Positions 45,894-55,928 of a stretch of 64,000 bases of DNA are shown in pieces. The notes under the pieces are model-generated. The model had not been told where the DNA came from and did no database searches. It was given only the letters and a program-made list of their open reading frames with translations. The DNA lies in assembly GCA_963826515.1 (NCBI GenBank), contig CAWGXI010000016.1, forward strand, positions 1 through 64,000. The letters are read 5' to 3'. Position 1 is the stretch's first letter; every line of letters begins with the position of its first letter. A program made the position numbers and the translations under genes. Source of the stretch: DATFVJ01 sp963826515 (GTDB lineage Bacteria > Actinomycetota > Actinomycetes > Streptosporangiales > Streptosporangiaceae).

Positions 45894-46319
45894 ATGCAGA
45901 TAAGCCAGCAGATGAATAAGAGGGCGGCCGATTTCCCGGCCAACAAGCTGGGAGTGCCGAATTACGACGAGCTGGTAGTGGTCGCGAACGCGCACCGTCT
46001 CGGCTCGGATCCTGGCTATGCGAGCTTCGTCAGGCGTTTTGTCGCCGGGATGGTCGCCGGAACCAATCCGGTGATGAAGGACCCGGCTGGGGCAACCACG
46101 ATCATGACGACAGTGAGCCAGTACCAGCCATCGTTCCTCCAGGTGAGCGTCCCCTAGACGCTCAAGCTGCTGGCGCAAAACAGCATGAAGACGGGATGCA
46201 TGAGCCTCAGCGCGTGGCAAAGCTCCGCAAGCTGGATGGAGACGCACAAGCTCATCCGGGACGCTCCCAACGCGTCCGCCATGGTCACCGACACATACCT
46301 CCCCTATCCGTCGTGCTAA
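45894..46319 (+). pseudogene. ABC transporter substrate-binding protein, C-terminal remnant with stop
   Basis: The frame reads YDELVVVANAHRLGSDPGYA, RFVAGMVAGTNPVMKDPAGA and VSQYQPSFLQVSVP, then hits TAG. It continues in the same frame with TLKLLAQNSMKTGCMSLSAW and VTDTYLPYPSC to a stop at 46319. This is the C-terminal half of an SsuA/THI5-like (nitrate, sulfonate or pyrimidine-precursor type) binding protein. The N-terminal half, its signal peptide and the partner permease and ATPase genes are absent. Confidence 0.75.
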
Positions 46320-46386
46320 GGCAACAGACACCCGGCGCAACCACCCCGCCGGGTCCCCCGGCGGTGCAGAGGAGGGGTGAACCTCG

Positions 46387-47530
46387 ATGCCTGCCGCGGG
46401 CGGGGCACCGCTGCGGGCCCGCCGCCCCTTTCCCGACGAAGTCGCCCGCGCACTGGCCGATGAGGACAACCTCGCCCGGCTCGCCAGCACCTACGATCCC
46501 GAGTACCAGGGGCTGCGCGACATCTGGGAGACCATCGTCACCACGGCCGCCGCACCGGCGAGGTGGTGAACCTGCGCTGGGACTGCATCGGCCGCTACGG
46601 CAACCTGCCGATGTTCTGGCATGACCAGACCAAGGTCGGCAACTACGACGCCTCGATCCGCATCCCCGAACGGCTCTACCACCTGCTCGCTGCCCGGCAG
46701 GCCAAGACGGCCGACCGGTTCATCTCCCGCTTCGGGCGGCGCCCGGCCAGCGCCGAGCGGACGGCGATCGCGCTGTTCCCCAGCAAGGTCTGCAACACCG
46801 ACGCGACGATGCCGATCTCCTACCAGTGGTTCCACAGCCGCTTCAAGCCCTGGGTCGAAGGGCCCGGCCTCGGCCGCTGGGTTCCGCACCAGGCCCGCCA
46901 CACCCTGGCAACCAGCCTGCTACGCCATGGCGCGAGCCTCACCCACATCCGCCGCTACCTCGGTCAGATCAGTGACCGGATGGCCGAGCACTACGTCCAC
47001 CTATCCCGCTCCGACCTGGAGAACGTGCTGCAGCACGTCTGGGTCACCGGCCCCGGCACCGCCAACCCCGGTGAGCTCCTGGCCGGGGACACCGCCAGCG
47101 TCCTGACCCGCCAGCAGGCCCAGGCCCTGGCGATCGACCTGTCCCGCCGCAGCACCCCAGCCGAGGGCGGGTTCTGCACCTTTCAGCCCGTCGTCGACGG
47201 CGGCGCCTGTCCCTGGAACCTGGACTGTCACAACTGCGAAAAATTCGTGCTGTCCGGCGCGGACCTGCTCTACTCGGCGGCGCAAGCGTGAGCAGTGACG
47301 GCTGCTGGCCGAAGGCGCACCCGACGACACGACAGCCGACTACCTCAACCAGTACTTCGAGCCCACCGCCCGCGCCATCGACGGCCTGGAAAAGGCCCTG
47401 GCCGGCCTCGGCCCCTCGATGACGCCACCGCCCTGGACCTGCGCAAACCCCAGGACTACTTCCACCGCGTCTGGTCCACCGCCTTCCGGGCCGCCGACCT
47501 CGCATATTGGCCCGACCCCCGCCTTTACCT
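46387..47530 (+). pseudogene. Tyrosine recombinase with zinc-binding tail, frameshifted
   Basis: The first frame (46387-46569) covers DEVARALADEDNLARLASTY and ends at the box I Arg. A one-base shift leads into TGEVVNLRWDCIGRYGNLP, box II VPHQARHTLATSLLRHG (HxxR) and HYVHLSRSDLEN with the Tyr nucleophile. A cysteine cluster follows (GGACPWNLDCHNCEKFVLSG), and after another shift near 47290 the family's C-terminal DDTTADYLNQYFEPTARAID and LDLRKPQDYFHRVWSTAFRA. All parts are in order. Two indels inactivate it. Confidence 0.85.
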
Positions 47531-48079
47531 GCGCGACCCCGTGGGATTCCGGCAGATGCTGCGCCCGGCCTGCCGCCGCTGTGCTCGTGCTCACCCACTT
47601 CGAGCACAGCTACATCAAATGAATTTCGCTGAGATCACCTCAATGAAAAATGCGCGAGGGCTAGGACATTCGTCCCTATGCACCACGAACGCCAGCGTTT
47701 TGCATGGATGTATCGGATGACACGGCGGGGGCGCTGCTGGCATCGCGGGTGACGCTGCCCGCCCGGTAGGGGAAAGGATCTGGCGTCATGCGATCCTTTC
47801 GAAGGGCTGGCACCGGGCGCCCCTCTTTGGAAGAGCTCTTCTTGCCGCGGGTTCGCGGCGCGGGTTCGCGGCGCGCTGTCTGCCGCCGTCGCCGGTGGAA
47901 GCCTAGTGACGCTGCTGGCGGCGGCCCCGGCCGGGCCCGGCCACCATCGACTATTTGATCGCCGGTCCAGGCGTCGCGCTGTCGAAGACCGAGCATCCGC
48001 TGATCATCGTCTCCAGGCTCGGGGGGCACCGGCAGGCTCCCCGGCACCGTGGGCCCGTAACCAGCAGTTGGAGGCAGAC
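47531..48079. other. Stretch without an assignable gene
   Basis: It contains a 13-bp tandem repeat (GGGTTCGCGGCGC twice, about 47848-47875). No frame shows family resemblance. It ends with GGAGGCAGAC, the ribosome-binding region of the ABC ATPase. Confidence 0.4.
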
Positions 48080-48847
48080 ATGAGTGACCTGGCCATCGAG
48101 GTCAGCGGGCTGCGCAAGAGTTTCGGCGAGAAGGAGGCGGTCGCCGGGATCGATCTGGAGATCGCGGCCGGCTCCTTCGCCGGGCTGGTCGGCCCGAACG
48201 GCGCGGGAAAGACCACGTCCCTGTCGATGATGACCGGCCTGCTGCGGCCGGACACCGGCCGGATCGTGATCAACGGCCTGGACGTGTGGGCCGACCCGGC
48301 GGCCGTTAAGGCCATCATCGGGGTGGTCCCTGACGAGGCCCGCCTGTTCGAGCGGCTGAGTGGTGAGGAAGTACTGGAATACGCGGGACGGCTGCGTGGC
48401 CTGGCCACCGCCGAGGCGCGTTCCCGGGCCGCTCAGCTGCTGGATGTGCTGGACCTGACGGCGGACGCCAAACGGCTGGTCGCCGACTACTCCACCGGCA
48501 TGCGCAAGAAGGCCACGCTCGGCTGCGCACTGATCCACAACCCGTCGGTGCTGTTCCTGGACGAGCCGCTGGAAGGCGTCGACCCGGTCTCCGCCGATGT
48601 GATCCGCCGGCTGCTGACCCGGTTCGTCCGCTCCGGCTCGACCGTGCTGTTCTCCAGCCATGTGATGGAACTGGTCGAGCAGGTCTGCGACCACGTCTCC
48701 ATCATCAACGAGGGCCGGATCGCCGCCACCGGCACCGTCGACCAGGTGCGGGGCGGCAAGACGCTGCAGCAGGCGTTCATCGACCTGGTCGGCCCGAAGG
48801 CGACTGGCAAGGAGGGACTGTCATGGCTCGGCTCCTCGTCCAGCTGA
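48080..48847 (+). CDS. ABC transporter ATP-binding protein
   Basis: A 255-residue ABC ATPase. Walker A is GPNGAGKTT, the signature YSTGMRKKA replaces the canonical LSGGQ form, Walker B is SVLFLDEP and the switch His is in FSSHVM. This variant is frequent in two-component drug, lipid or heme exporters. ATG 48080 follows GGAGGCAGAC. The gene overlaps the permease gene by 25 nt, so the two form one transport complex. Substrate not evident. Confidence 0.93.
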   Translation: MSDLAIEVSGLRKSFGEKEAVAGIDLEIAAGSFAGLVGPNGAGKTTSLSMMTGLLRPDTGRIVINGLDVWADPAAVKAIIGVVPDEARLFERLSGEEVLEYAGRLRGLATAEARSRAAQLLDVLDLTADAKRLVADYSTGMRKKATLGCALIHNPSVLFLDEPLEGVDPVSADVIRRLLTRFVRSGSTVLFSSHVMELVEQVCDHVSIINEGRIAATGTVDQVRGGKTLQQAFIDLVGPKATGKEGLSWLGSSSS

Positions 48848-50409
48848 AGCTGCGCCTGCAGCGCAACGCGCTGCGCTCGTCCACCGGGGCCAAGATCGGT
48901 TTTGTCGCTAGCACGGTCTTCGCTGTGCTGGTCGCGGCTGGAACCTTCGCCGGCCTGGCCGCGCTGCGCGGCCAGGCCGGCGCGGCGGACGTGACCACAT
49001 TCGTGTTCACGGTGTTCGCGCTCGGCTGGCTGACCGTGCCGCTGGTCTTCTTCGGGCTCGACGGCACCCTGGACCCCGCCACGCTGGCCCTCTACCCGCT
49101 GCGCACCCGCCCGCTCGCCGTGGGGCTGCTGGCCGCCTCGGCCACCGGCGCCTGGCCCGCGGCCAACCTGCTCGGCCTGCTCGGGGTCACCGTCGGGCTG
49201 GCCCACGGCGCGTTCGGCCTGCTGATCGCGCTGGTCGCGGTGCCGCTGGAGGTGCTGTTCTGCATCACGCTGGCCCGGTTCGTGACCACCAGCCTGGCCC
49301 GGCTGCTGCGCTCCCGCCGCGGCAAGGACCTCGCCGTCTTCCTGATGTTGCCGATCTTCGCCCTGTACGAGTTCTTCACCCTGGTGGCGCCGAAGCTGAC
49401 CACCGAGGGCAAGCTGACCCCGGCGAGCTTCGCCGGCGTCGACGCATGGATGCGCTGGACACCGCCGGGCCTGGCCGCGCACGCGATCCAGGACGCGTCG
49501 AGCGGCCACCCCACCGCGGCGTTGCTGCGCCTGGCGCTGCTTGGCGCGGTCATCGCTGTGCTCGGCGGGCTGTGGATAAGGTCCCTCAGCCGCGCCCTGG
49601 TGACGGTCGACACCACCACGCAGTCCTCGGTGGTGCGCGGTGCGGCGCTGCCGTTCGCGCGTTACGGCCTACGCGGCACGGTGGCCTCCCGGTTCTGGAT
49701 CTACCAGCGCCGCGAGCCCCTGTCGCTCATCTACTGGGGCATGACCGCGGTCATCATGGTCGTCGCGTCCGTCAACACGATCCTGACACCGCAGTATCTC
49801 GTCGCCTTGTTGCTCGGCGCAGGCGTCGGGGCCGCGGTCATCGCCGCGTTCCATGCCAACTCGATCGCGATGACCGGGCCAAGCTTCTTCCTCGAGGCGA
49901 TGGCGCTCACCGGCCGCCGTGCGCTGCGCGCCTACTTCTCCGGCCAGAACCTCGCTCTCGGCGTGATCGCGGTGCCGCTGCTAACTGTCATCTCCTTCGT
50001 ACTCGCGACCGTTGCCAAGCATCCCGTGGACGGATTCGTGGGCATGGCGGTGGATCTCGCGGGGATTGGCGCGGGCCTGGCCTTGAGCAACATCTTCACC
50101 GGCACCGTGGCCTACCCGCTGGAGAAACGCGCCGGCTGGCCCACGCCCAGGGCCGCCGGAGGATATGGGGGATATTCGCTCGCGAACGCTCTCGGCAGCC
50201 TTTTCGGCACGCTGGTGGCGATCAGCCCGGTGATGCTTGGCGCAGCCTTGACCCGCTCGGATCCCGCGGTATTCCGGATGCCCGTGCTCGTGCTATGCGC
50301 CGCCGGGTACGGCATCGCACTGGCCTGGATCGGCGTGCGGATCGCCGCCCGCGCGGCCGACAAGAGGCTGCCGGAGCTGTGCCAGATCGCTAACCTCAGC
50401 AGGCTGTAG
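48823..50409 (+). CDS. ABC transporter permease, polytopic
   Basis: A 528-residue integral membrane protein with about ten to twelve hydrophobic segments, for example VASTVFAVLVAAGTFAGLAA, WGMTAVIMVVASVNTILTP and the C-terminal MPVLVLCAAGYGIALAWIG. It starts at ATG 48823 inside the 3' end of the ATPase gene, a coupling that fits a dedicated permease. It resembles the large actinobacterial ABC-2-like exporters of unknown cargo. The frame is intact and the length normal for the type. Confidence 0.85.
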   Translation: MARLLVQLKLRLQRNALRSSTGAKIGFVASTVFAVLVAAGTFAGLAALRGQAGAADVTTFVFTVFALGWLTVPLVFFGLDGTLDPATLALYPLRTRPLAVGLLAASATGAWPAANLLGLLGVTVGLAHGAFGLLIALVAVPLEVLFCITLARFVTTSLARLLRSRRGKDLAVFLMLPIFALYEFFTLVAPKLTTEGKLTPASFAGVDAWMRWTPPGLAAHAIQDASSGHPTAALLRLALLGAVIAVLGGLWIRSLSRALVTVDTTTQSSVVRGAALPFARYGLRGTVASRFWIYQRREPLSLIYWGMTAVIMVVASVNTILTPQYLVALLLGAGVGAAVIAAFHANSIAMTGPSFFLEAMALTGRRALRAYFSGQNLALGVIAVPLLTVISFVLATVAKHPVDGFVGMAVDLAGIGAGLALSNIFTGTVAYPLEKRAGWPTPRAAGGYGGYSLANALGSLFGTLVAISPVMLGAALTRSDPAVFRMPVLVLCAAGYGIALAWIGVRIAARAADKRLPELCQIANLSRL

Positions 50410-50439
50410 ACAGATCATGTCGAGCGCGATACTCCTCCC

Positions 50440-50690
50440 GCTGGCGGTCCCGAGGTGCCCTGCGGGATCGGGCACGCGACCGCACGCGTGCTCGCTGAGC
50501 GCGGGCGCGGGTACCGGGTCGTCGACACCGCCAGGAAACCCAGTGCGCAAAGCGCTGATGACGTGGACATGCTGCCGCTGGAGGTCACATCGGCAGAGTC
50601 GGTGACCTTGTGCGTGTCGGCGGTGCTGGAGCAGGCCCGGCGGATCGACGTACTGGTCAACAACGCCGGCGCCGGGTTGCTTGGCGCGAA
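50440..50690 (+). pseudogene. Short-chain dehydrogenase/reductase, N-terminal remnant
   Basis: The frame gives GIGHATARVLAERG (end of the TGxxxGIG cofactor motif), then DVDMLPLEVTSAESVTLCV and RIDVLVNNAGAGLLGA with the NNAG motif, and stops matching there. The first ~12 residues of the Rossmann fold are corrupted, and the catalytic S-Y-K part is missing. It is a 3'-truncated SDR gene. Confidence 0.8.
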
Positions 50691-50753
50691 GACATTAAGT
50701 CACGCGCTTCGGGCGCGCCTCGAAGCGCAAGCCGTTCGGTATAAACATCCACG

Positions 50754-51170
50754 TCACCGCCGCACAACCGTCACCCCACCGTAGCCCGATCTACAAATGA
50801 CCCGGCCGCAGCGCGGGCAGGGCGGCCGGACGATCCCGGTGGCACCAGCGTCGCGGCACCCGCCGATCAGCCGCAGAACCGACGGGACAGGCGCCCGTGC
50901 GCCAGCTCCGGTGAGCAGGCCGTGCTGGTCTTGCAGCGCCCAGGCGAGCCGGTGGCGCTGCCCGGCTCGGGCGGCCACCGCCTGCACCGCGCTGGCCACG
51001 GCCTCCGCCGGCACCGTCGGCTCGATCGCGGCAACGATCTCGGCGATGACGGCGGCCGGATCCCGCCCGTCGCCTAGCGGGCATTGGCTGCATCGCGGCA
51101 GCCCGTTCCGGTCGCGGAAGGTCACCGGCCGGGTGTTGCCGCAGGCACGGCAAGCGCTGCCGCCGCAGCC
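50754..51170 (-). pseudogene. Zinc-ribbon protein fragment, probably recombinase-associated
   Basis: The minus frame reads CRACGNTRPVTFRDRNGLPR and CSQCPLGDGRDPAAVIAEIV, a four-Cys ribbon. A helical region (VASAVQAVAARAGQRHRLAW) is followed by another CPRCGR motif at the end. It then stops near 50790, where the SDR remnant flank begins, so the protein is truncated. Similar Cys-rich proteins occur with actinobacterial integrase genes; that association is from memory and uncertain. Confidence 0.45.
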
Positions 51171-51647
51171 GCCGCGGCCGCCGTCAAAGACCTCGTCGAC
51201 GACGCCTGCGCCAAAAAGCCGTCGCCGAGCCCGGGACTGACCATGCCCCGCCCCGGCCGCCCGGCGCCCCCCGCCAGCCCTCGCCCGGCCGGCGCCGGGC
51301 AGCCGACGGCTGCCCGCACCAACCCGCGGTCGCCGCCCGGGTGCGCCAGCTCGCCGCCGAGGCCGAGCACCGCCACGCCATCGCCGAATTCCGCGCCCGC
51401 CACGCCGCCGACCAGCGGGCCCGCGTCAACGCGCTGCTGCTCGAAGCCATCGCTCGCCAGCCTCCTCAGCCCACCCGGCCACCCCGGCAACCACCAAGCC
51501 TGACCGCCGTCCGGGGCGGCCGACCGGCGGCGCCTCCCACGGCACGCTGCCCACCGCCACTTGTCAGCCTGACGGCACGGAAGGAGCCAGCAGACACCGG
51601 CCGCCACCAGGGCGGCCAGCCTCCCGGCACAGTCCCGAGGAGGACAC
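51171..51647. other. Decayed coding-like stretch
   Basis: One plus frame (about 51330-51470) has a plausible helical segment, VRQLAAEAEHRHAIAEFRAR, ending in a Pro-rich tail. No start, family or intact frame could be defined. Confidence 0.3.
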
Positions 51648-51824
51648 ATGACCGACACCACCACCGAGTTCCCCGCCGCGTCCGCCGACAGCACCACCGC
51701 CATAGATGGCGCGGACGCCGCGGCGGGGCCGCTGTGCGTCACGCCGGGACGGCCCACCTTGGCCGAAATATGCCGGGCGGCCCCTTTCTGCCCGCTGGCA
51801 AAACATCTTCCCTGGGCCGGGTGA
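51648..51824 (+). CDS. Small hypothetical protein (58 aa) with strong ribosome-binding site
   Basis: ATG 51648 follows CCGAGGAGGACAC, one of the best ribosome-binding sites in the window. The product has a Thr/Ala/Asp-rich first half and a C-terminal part with three cysteines (PLCVTPGRPTLAEICRAAPF, then CPLAKHLPWAG). Size and layout, acidic leader-like half plus Cys-containing tail, would also suit a small peptide precursor, but no modifying enzyme is nearby. Family unknown. Confidence 0.45.
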   Translation: MTDTTTEFPAASADSTTAIDGADAAAGPLCVTPGRPTLAEICRAAPFCPLAKHLPWAG

Positions 51825-52081
51825 CAGCTCCGGCCGGCGGGGATCGGTCCGCCGGACGCCTGACGTAACCCGCCCCGGGAACTGGCGTTTCGTTACAGAT
51901 AGTGACAGCTTGGCTATGGCGCGACGCACCAGATCCGCCTAATTGTTCCTGAGGGCGGGATCAATCAGTTCGATACTGGATGTGGCCGGCCGCACAGACA
52001 TGGTCGTTCTGCGCGGGGGCGGGCCTCCGGAGAGCGTCTGGCCTGCATCCAGGACCGCCCTTCGTACGCCTTTGGCAGGGT

Positions 52082-54871
52082 TCAGGTGCCGGTCGTGGGT
52101 GAGGCTGGGCTGGTGCGCAATACCCAGGTTGCGATCTCGGTGCGGGTGGTGAAGTTCAGCTTGGCCAGGATGCTGCGCACGTGCGTCTCGACGGTTCGCT
52201 CGGAGAGCACGAGCCGGTCGGCGATCTGCCGGTTAGACAGCGCCTGCGCGACGAGGCTGGCGACTTGTTCCTCGCGTGCCGACAGCGGTGAGGCATTGCG
52301 GCGGCGCGTGGTGATGTCTGCGGCTACCTTGGCCGCTTCTGACGCCTGCGCGGGCATGCCTAGCCGGCGGAACTCGCTGGCTGCCTCAGCGGCCAGGTCC
52401 GCCGCTTCGGCGAGGCTGTCACTGGATGCGAGCAGCGCCCGGGCCAGCCCGAGCCGGCTCAGCGCGGTGTGTGGCCGCGCCCCGACCCGCGCGTTCATCG
52501 TGACGGCGTCGCGCAGGTGCCGGGCTGCGTCGGTGGGCCGTCCCGCGGTCAGTGCGAGCTCGCCGACCTGGCGCGCGTTGGCGCCGTGGCTGAACACCGC
52601 GCCTGACCCGTCTCCGCTGTAGTAGTGCGCGATCGGCGCTGTCAGCTCGTACAGGTCGGCGGCGACCTCCACGTCACGGAGCAGGATCGTGGCGACGCCG
52701 ATCTGCATGAGCGTGCCGAACCAGCGCACACCCAGCGGGAAGCTGCGCGGCAGGTGCCGGAATTCCTCGAACGCGGCCCGGGCTTCGTCGAGGTGCCCAG
52801 TCAGTGCGTGCGCGATGGGGATGGTGATCCGGACGAGCGGCATCGGCGGCGCGGACCGGATTGTCTCTTCCCAGTCGGGCCCGAGCAGGCCGGGGTCGGC
52901 CTGGAGTACGGTCATATTCAGCCGGAACGCGAACGACAGGCCGATCATCGAGATGTCGCCGGTCCGGATGGCGAGCTGCCGGGCGGCCTCGTTGGCCGCC
53001 CAGGCCGTTGCGAAGTCGCCAGATTGCGCGGCGAGCACCGCGTGGAAGCGCTGGTGATGCCAGCGCGCCAGCACGGAGCGCCGCACGGTGGCGACCCGGT
53101 CGATTTCCGCCAGCTCCTGGCCGGCTTCGGCGAGGTTGCCGAGCTGGATGGCGGCGTCCGTTCGCCACAGGTGACCCCACAGGGCCGCGACTGGGTGGCG
53201 TGCCGCGCGCCCGAGCGCCACCGCCTGGCGGCCGAGTTCGAGCCGCTCGGCGACGGCCTGCGGGATGGAGATCGCCAGGTGCCGTGCGGCCAGGGCTTCG
53301 AGGATCGCCTGTGGGTCGCCTGACCGCTCGGCATCGGTAAGCGCCTGCGCGGCCAGCTCGGCCGCGTGCGGCCCGCCTTCGCGTTCGGCGATCCCGACGG
53401 CGAGCTGCGCGTGCAGGCGGGCCCGGGTGGCGTGCTCGCCCGGCGGAAGCACGGCCAGGGCGCGCTCGCAGATCCCGGCGATGGTGTGGTAGGCGGACGC
53501 GCCGATGCCGTGGACGACGAGGCCTGCCTGCGCGAGCAGGTCCGGTCTGCCTGCAGCGTCGGCGAGGTCGGCCGCGGCCGAGCAGCTGCTGACGCTGGGC
53601 TCGAGCACGTTGGCGAGAAACTGCGCCTCGGCTAGCCGGATGAGCAGCCGCGCCCGCTCGGCGTCGTCGCCACCGGCCTGCTGGGCGCAGTTGAGCGCGA
53701 GTTCGGCGTAGCGAAGCGCGTCGTCGTAGGCCAGCGCCTGCCGTGCCTCGGTGTCGGCTCGTCCGGCCCAGATCTGGCACTGCCCGGCTGCGTCCCGGCC
53801 ACTGGCGCGGCGCCAGTGGGACACGACCATCCCGGCCACGTTCGGCTCGCCGACCCGGGCCAGCAGCTGGGCGGCATGGCGGTGCAGGCCGGCGCGCCGG
53901 CTCGGTGTCAGCTCGGCGTAGACCGCGTCGCGGACGAGCGCGTGCTCAAACCGCAACCCCGGTGGCGAGGCGTTCTCGCGCAGGATGCCCGATGCCACCG
54001 CCTCGTCGAGCGCCGGCCCCAGGTCCGCACGTCCGGTCATTTCAGCCAGCAGGGCGGTGTGGATGCGCTCGCCGAGTACGCTGGCCGCGTCCACGACGGC
54101 CCGGGTTTCCGCGGTGAGCTCGCTGGCCCGCGCGGCCACGAGACGGCGCAGCTCAGGCCGCTCGGCCATCAGCCGCTCACTATCACCGTGGGCCGCCAGG
54201 TCGTAGGCGACCAGCCGGATGAGGAGCGGGTTGCCGCCGGTGCGCTCCCACAGCGTCTCGGCGAGCTGCCCGTCGGCCGACCCGGTCAGCTGCGGCAACC
54301 AGTCCGCGACGTCCTGCCGGGACAGCCCGCCGAGCGTCAGCGGCAGCACCAGGTCACTGGACAACAGCGCGGGCGCCGCGTCGAGAAGCGGGCCGGGCAC
54401 ACTGTTGCGGTAGGTCACCAGGACGGCCATCGGCTCATCGCCGATCGCCGCCACCAGATGCCGTAGCAACCGGACCGACGTCTGGTCGGCCCAGTGCATG
54501 TCCTCCAGGATCAGCAGCAGCCCGTCCCCGGTGGCATGTCCGCAGACCAGGGTGGTGATCGCGGTGAACAGCTGGAAGCGGGCCGCCGCGTCGCCTTCCC
54601 AGGTCTCGGCCACGGGCAGCCGGGCGGCGTCGTCCCAGCCGCGCATGAGGCGCAGCCAGGGCCACAGCGGCGGCGCGCCCGGCTCGTCGACCGCGTAGCC
54701 GCGCGCGACCGTCATGCCGGCCCGCCGTGCACGCTCCGCTGCCGCGTCGGCCAGCCGCGACTTGCCAATGCCCGGCGCGCCAGCGATCAGCACGAGCCGC
54801 CCCCGGCCAGCGCGTGTCTCCCCGAGCGCGGCGCCTAGCTGGGCGAGTTCCCCGGCTCGTCCCACGATCAC
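52082..54871 (-). CDS. LAL-type LuxR transcriptional regulator (AAA ATPase + HTH), 929 aa
   Basis: The second large ATP-dependent LuxR regulator. Walker A is GAPGIGKS (residues 31-38), followed by the Walker B region LLLILEDMHWADQTSVRLL, a long helical TPR-like middle and a C-terminal LuxR helix-turn-helix (about 863-929; NRQIADRLVLSERTVETHV). The start is GTG 54871, directly before the P-loop domain. It is divergent from the small gene at 55005, separated by 133 bp, so it may control that gene, the YceI pseudogene and the membrane protein downstream. Confidence 0.92.
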   Translation of the reverse strand: MIVGRAGELAQLGAALGETRAGRGRLVLIAGAPGIGKSRLADAAAERARRAGMTVARGYAVDEPGAPPLWPWLRLMRGWDDAARLPVAETWEGDAAARFQLFTAITTLVCGHATGDGLLLILEDMHWADQTSVRLLRHLVAAIGDEPMAVLVTYRNSVPGPLLDAAPALLSSDLVLPLTLGGLSRQDVADWLPQLTGSADGQLAETLWERTGGNPLLIRLVAYDLAAHGDSERLMAERPELRRLVAARASELTAETRAVVDAASVLGERIHTALLAEMTGRADLGPALDEAVASGILRENASPPGLRFEHALVRDAVYAELTPSRRAGLHRHAAQLLARVGEPNVAGMVVSHWRRASGRDAAGQCQIWAGRADTEARQALAYDDALRYAELALNCAQQAGGDDAERARLLIRLAEAQFLANVLEPSVSSCSAAADLADAAGRPDLLAQAGLVVHGIGASAYHTIAGICERALAVLPPGEHATRARLHAQLAVGIAEREGGPHAAELAAQALTDAERSGDPQAILEALAARHLAISIPQAVAERLELGRQAVALGRAARHPVAALWGHLWRTDAAIQLGNLAEAGQELAEIDRVATVRRSVLARWHHQRFHAVLAAQSGDFATAWAANEAARQLAIRTGDISMIGLSFAFRLNMTVLQADPGLLGPDWEETIRSAPPMPLVRITIPIAHALTGHLDEARAAFEEFRHLPRSFPLGVRWFGTLMQIGVATILLRDVEVAADLYELTAPIAHYYSGDGSGAVFSHGANARQVGELALTAGRPTDAARHLRDAVTMNARVGARPHTALSRLGLARALLASSDSLAEAADLAAEAASEFRRLGMPAQASEAAKVAADITTRRRNASPLSAREEQVASLVAQALSNRQIADRLVLSERTVETHVRSILAKLNFTTRTEIATWVLRTSPASPTTGT

Positions 54872-55004
54872 CCGGTCAGTGTTCCACGCTCACCCGGTCA
54901 GTATCGAGGTCCAGTGGCCGAGATCAGTACCAGCACTGATGGCAGGCGGGCCGTGGGCGGGGAACGTGGGGACAGCCGGAACACCATCACAACTGGAGGG
55001 CACC

Positions 55005-55346
55005 ATGATCGCTCAGATCGCCTACTTCGACGGCCCGCGCAGTCCCGAGATCGTCGGCGCATCCGAACGTGCCGGACGGGAGCGGATTATGCCGGCCGTG
55101 TCGGCGGATCACGAGGTCCGGGCCGGGCACCGCGGCACGTTCGTCCTGCGCCAGCCAGAAGGCACCCAGGTCGTCCTCGTCCTGGCCGACAGCGCCGGCA
55201 CACTGGACCGCGGTGAGGCCGTCATCACTGCCACCCCGCTGCTGCCCGGAGAAGACCCGGCCCTGCTCACCGGCCCGGACCGCGTCGAACGCTACGAAGT
55301 AGTGGCCGCCTACGACGCCGACTACCGGGACCTAGCGCCAGCATGA
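55005..55346 (+). CDS. Small alpha/beta-barrel-like protein of unknown function (113 aa)
   Basis: The product opens MIAQIAYFDGPRSPEIVGAS, has RHGTF-like strands (HRGTFVLRQPEGTQVVLVLA) and ends VERYEVVAAYDADYRDLAP. Size and strand pattern suit a dimeric alpha/beta-barrel (ABM-like) protein, but no catalytic residues are evident. ATG 55005 follows CTGGAGGGCACC. The stop overlaps the start of the YceI pseudogene by 4 nt (ATGA), so the two were translationally coupled. Confidence 0.65.
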   Translation: MIAQIAYFDGPRSPEIVGASERAGRERIMPAVSADHEVRAGHRGTFVLRQPEGTQVVLVLADSAGTLDRGEAVITATPLLPGEDPALLTGPDRVERYEVVAAYDADYRDLAPA

Positions 55347-55913
55347 TCATCGCGACCGCGCTGCGCACCAGCCGATGGGAGCTGGTGCCAGCGCGGACCA
55401 GTGGGACCAGTGCCAGCTTCGCAGTAGGTAACCTCGGCATGGCGACCGTCCGCGGCCAGATCCCGGTCACCACGGCCTGGGCCGACGTCGACGCCACAGG
55501 GCCGGCCCACAGCCGTGCACGCCGAACTCGACCTCACCCGCATTGACACCGGCAACCGCGCCGCGACCGCGACCCGCGCAAGCCCCACCTGCTCGACACC
55601 GCTCACCACCCGGCTCTCACCTTCGATGGCATCGCGGCCGGCACGACCGTCGATGGGTGCCACCGGCCGCGCGGCCACGTATGTGAGCCCGGACGTCACC
55701 AAAGTCATGCCCGGCGACGCCGGAACGGTCACCGCTCACGCGGTGACCGAGTTGGACCGCGCTGCCCTCGGCGTGCGGGCGCCGCGTTTCCTGATCGGCT
55801 GGCGGATCGCCGTCGTGATCGACGCGATGTTCGCACCGCCCTCCGCGCGCACGCTCAAGCGGCGGAATGCGCGTTGCGGGGAAATCGAGCGACGATCACT
55901 CAGCGTGAACTGA
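55343..55913 (+). pseudogene. YceI family protein, frameshifted
   Basis: Frame 1 (ATG 55343) reads SWELVPARTSGTSASFAVGN-like sequence to GMATVRGQIPVTTAWADVDA. After a shift at about 55500, VHAELDLTRIDTGNR follows, then a garbled middle, then in frame TAHAVTELDRAALGVRAPRF and AVVIDAMFAPP. This is the lipocalin-like YceI barrel that binds polyisoprenoids. At least two indels are present. It was coupled by ATGA to the gene upstream. Confidence 0.75.
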
Positions 55914-55928
55914 ATGCAGGAGGAAGCA

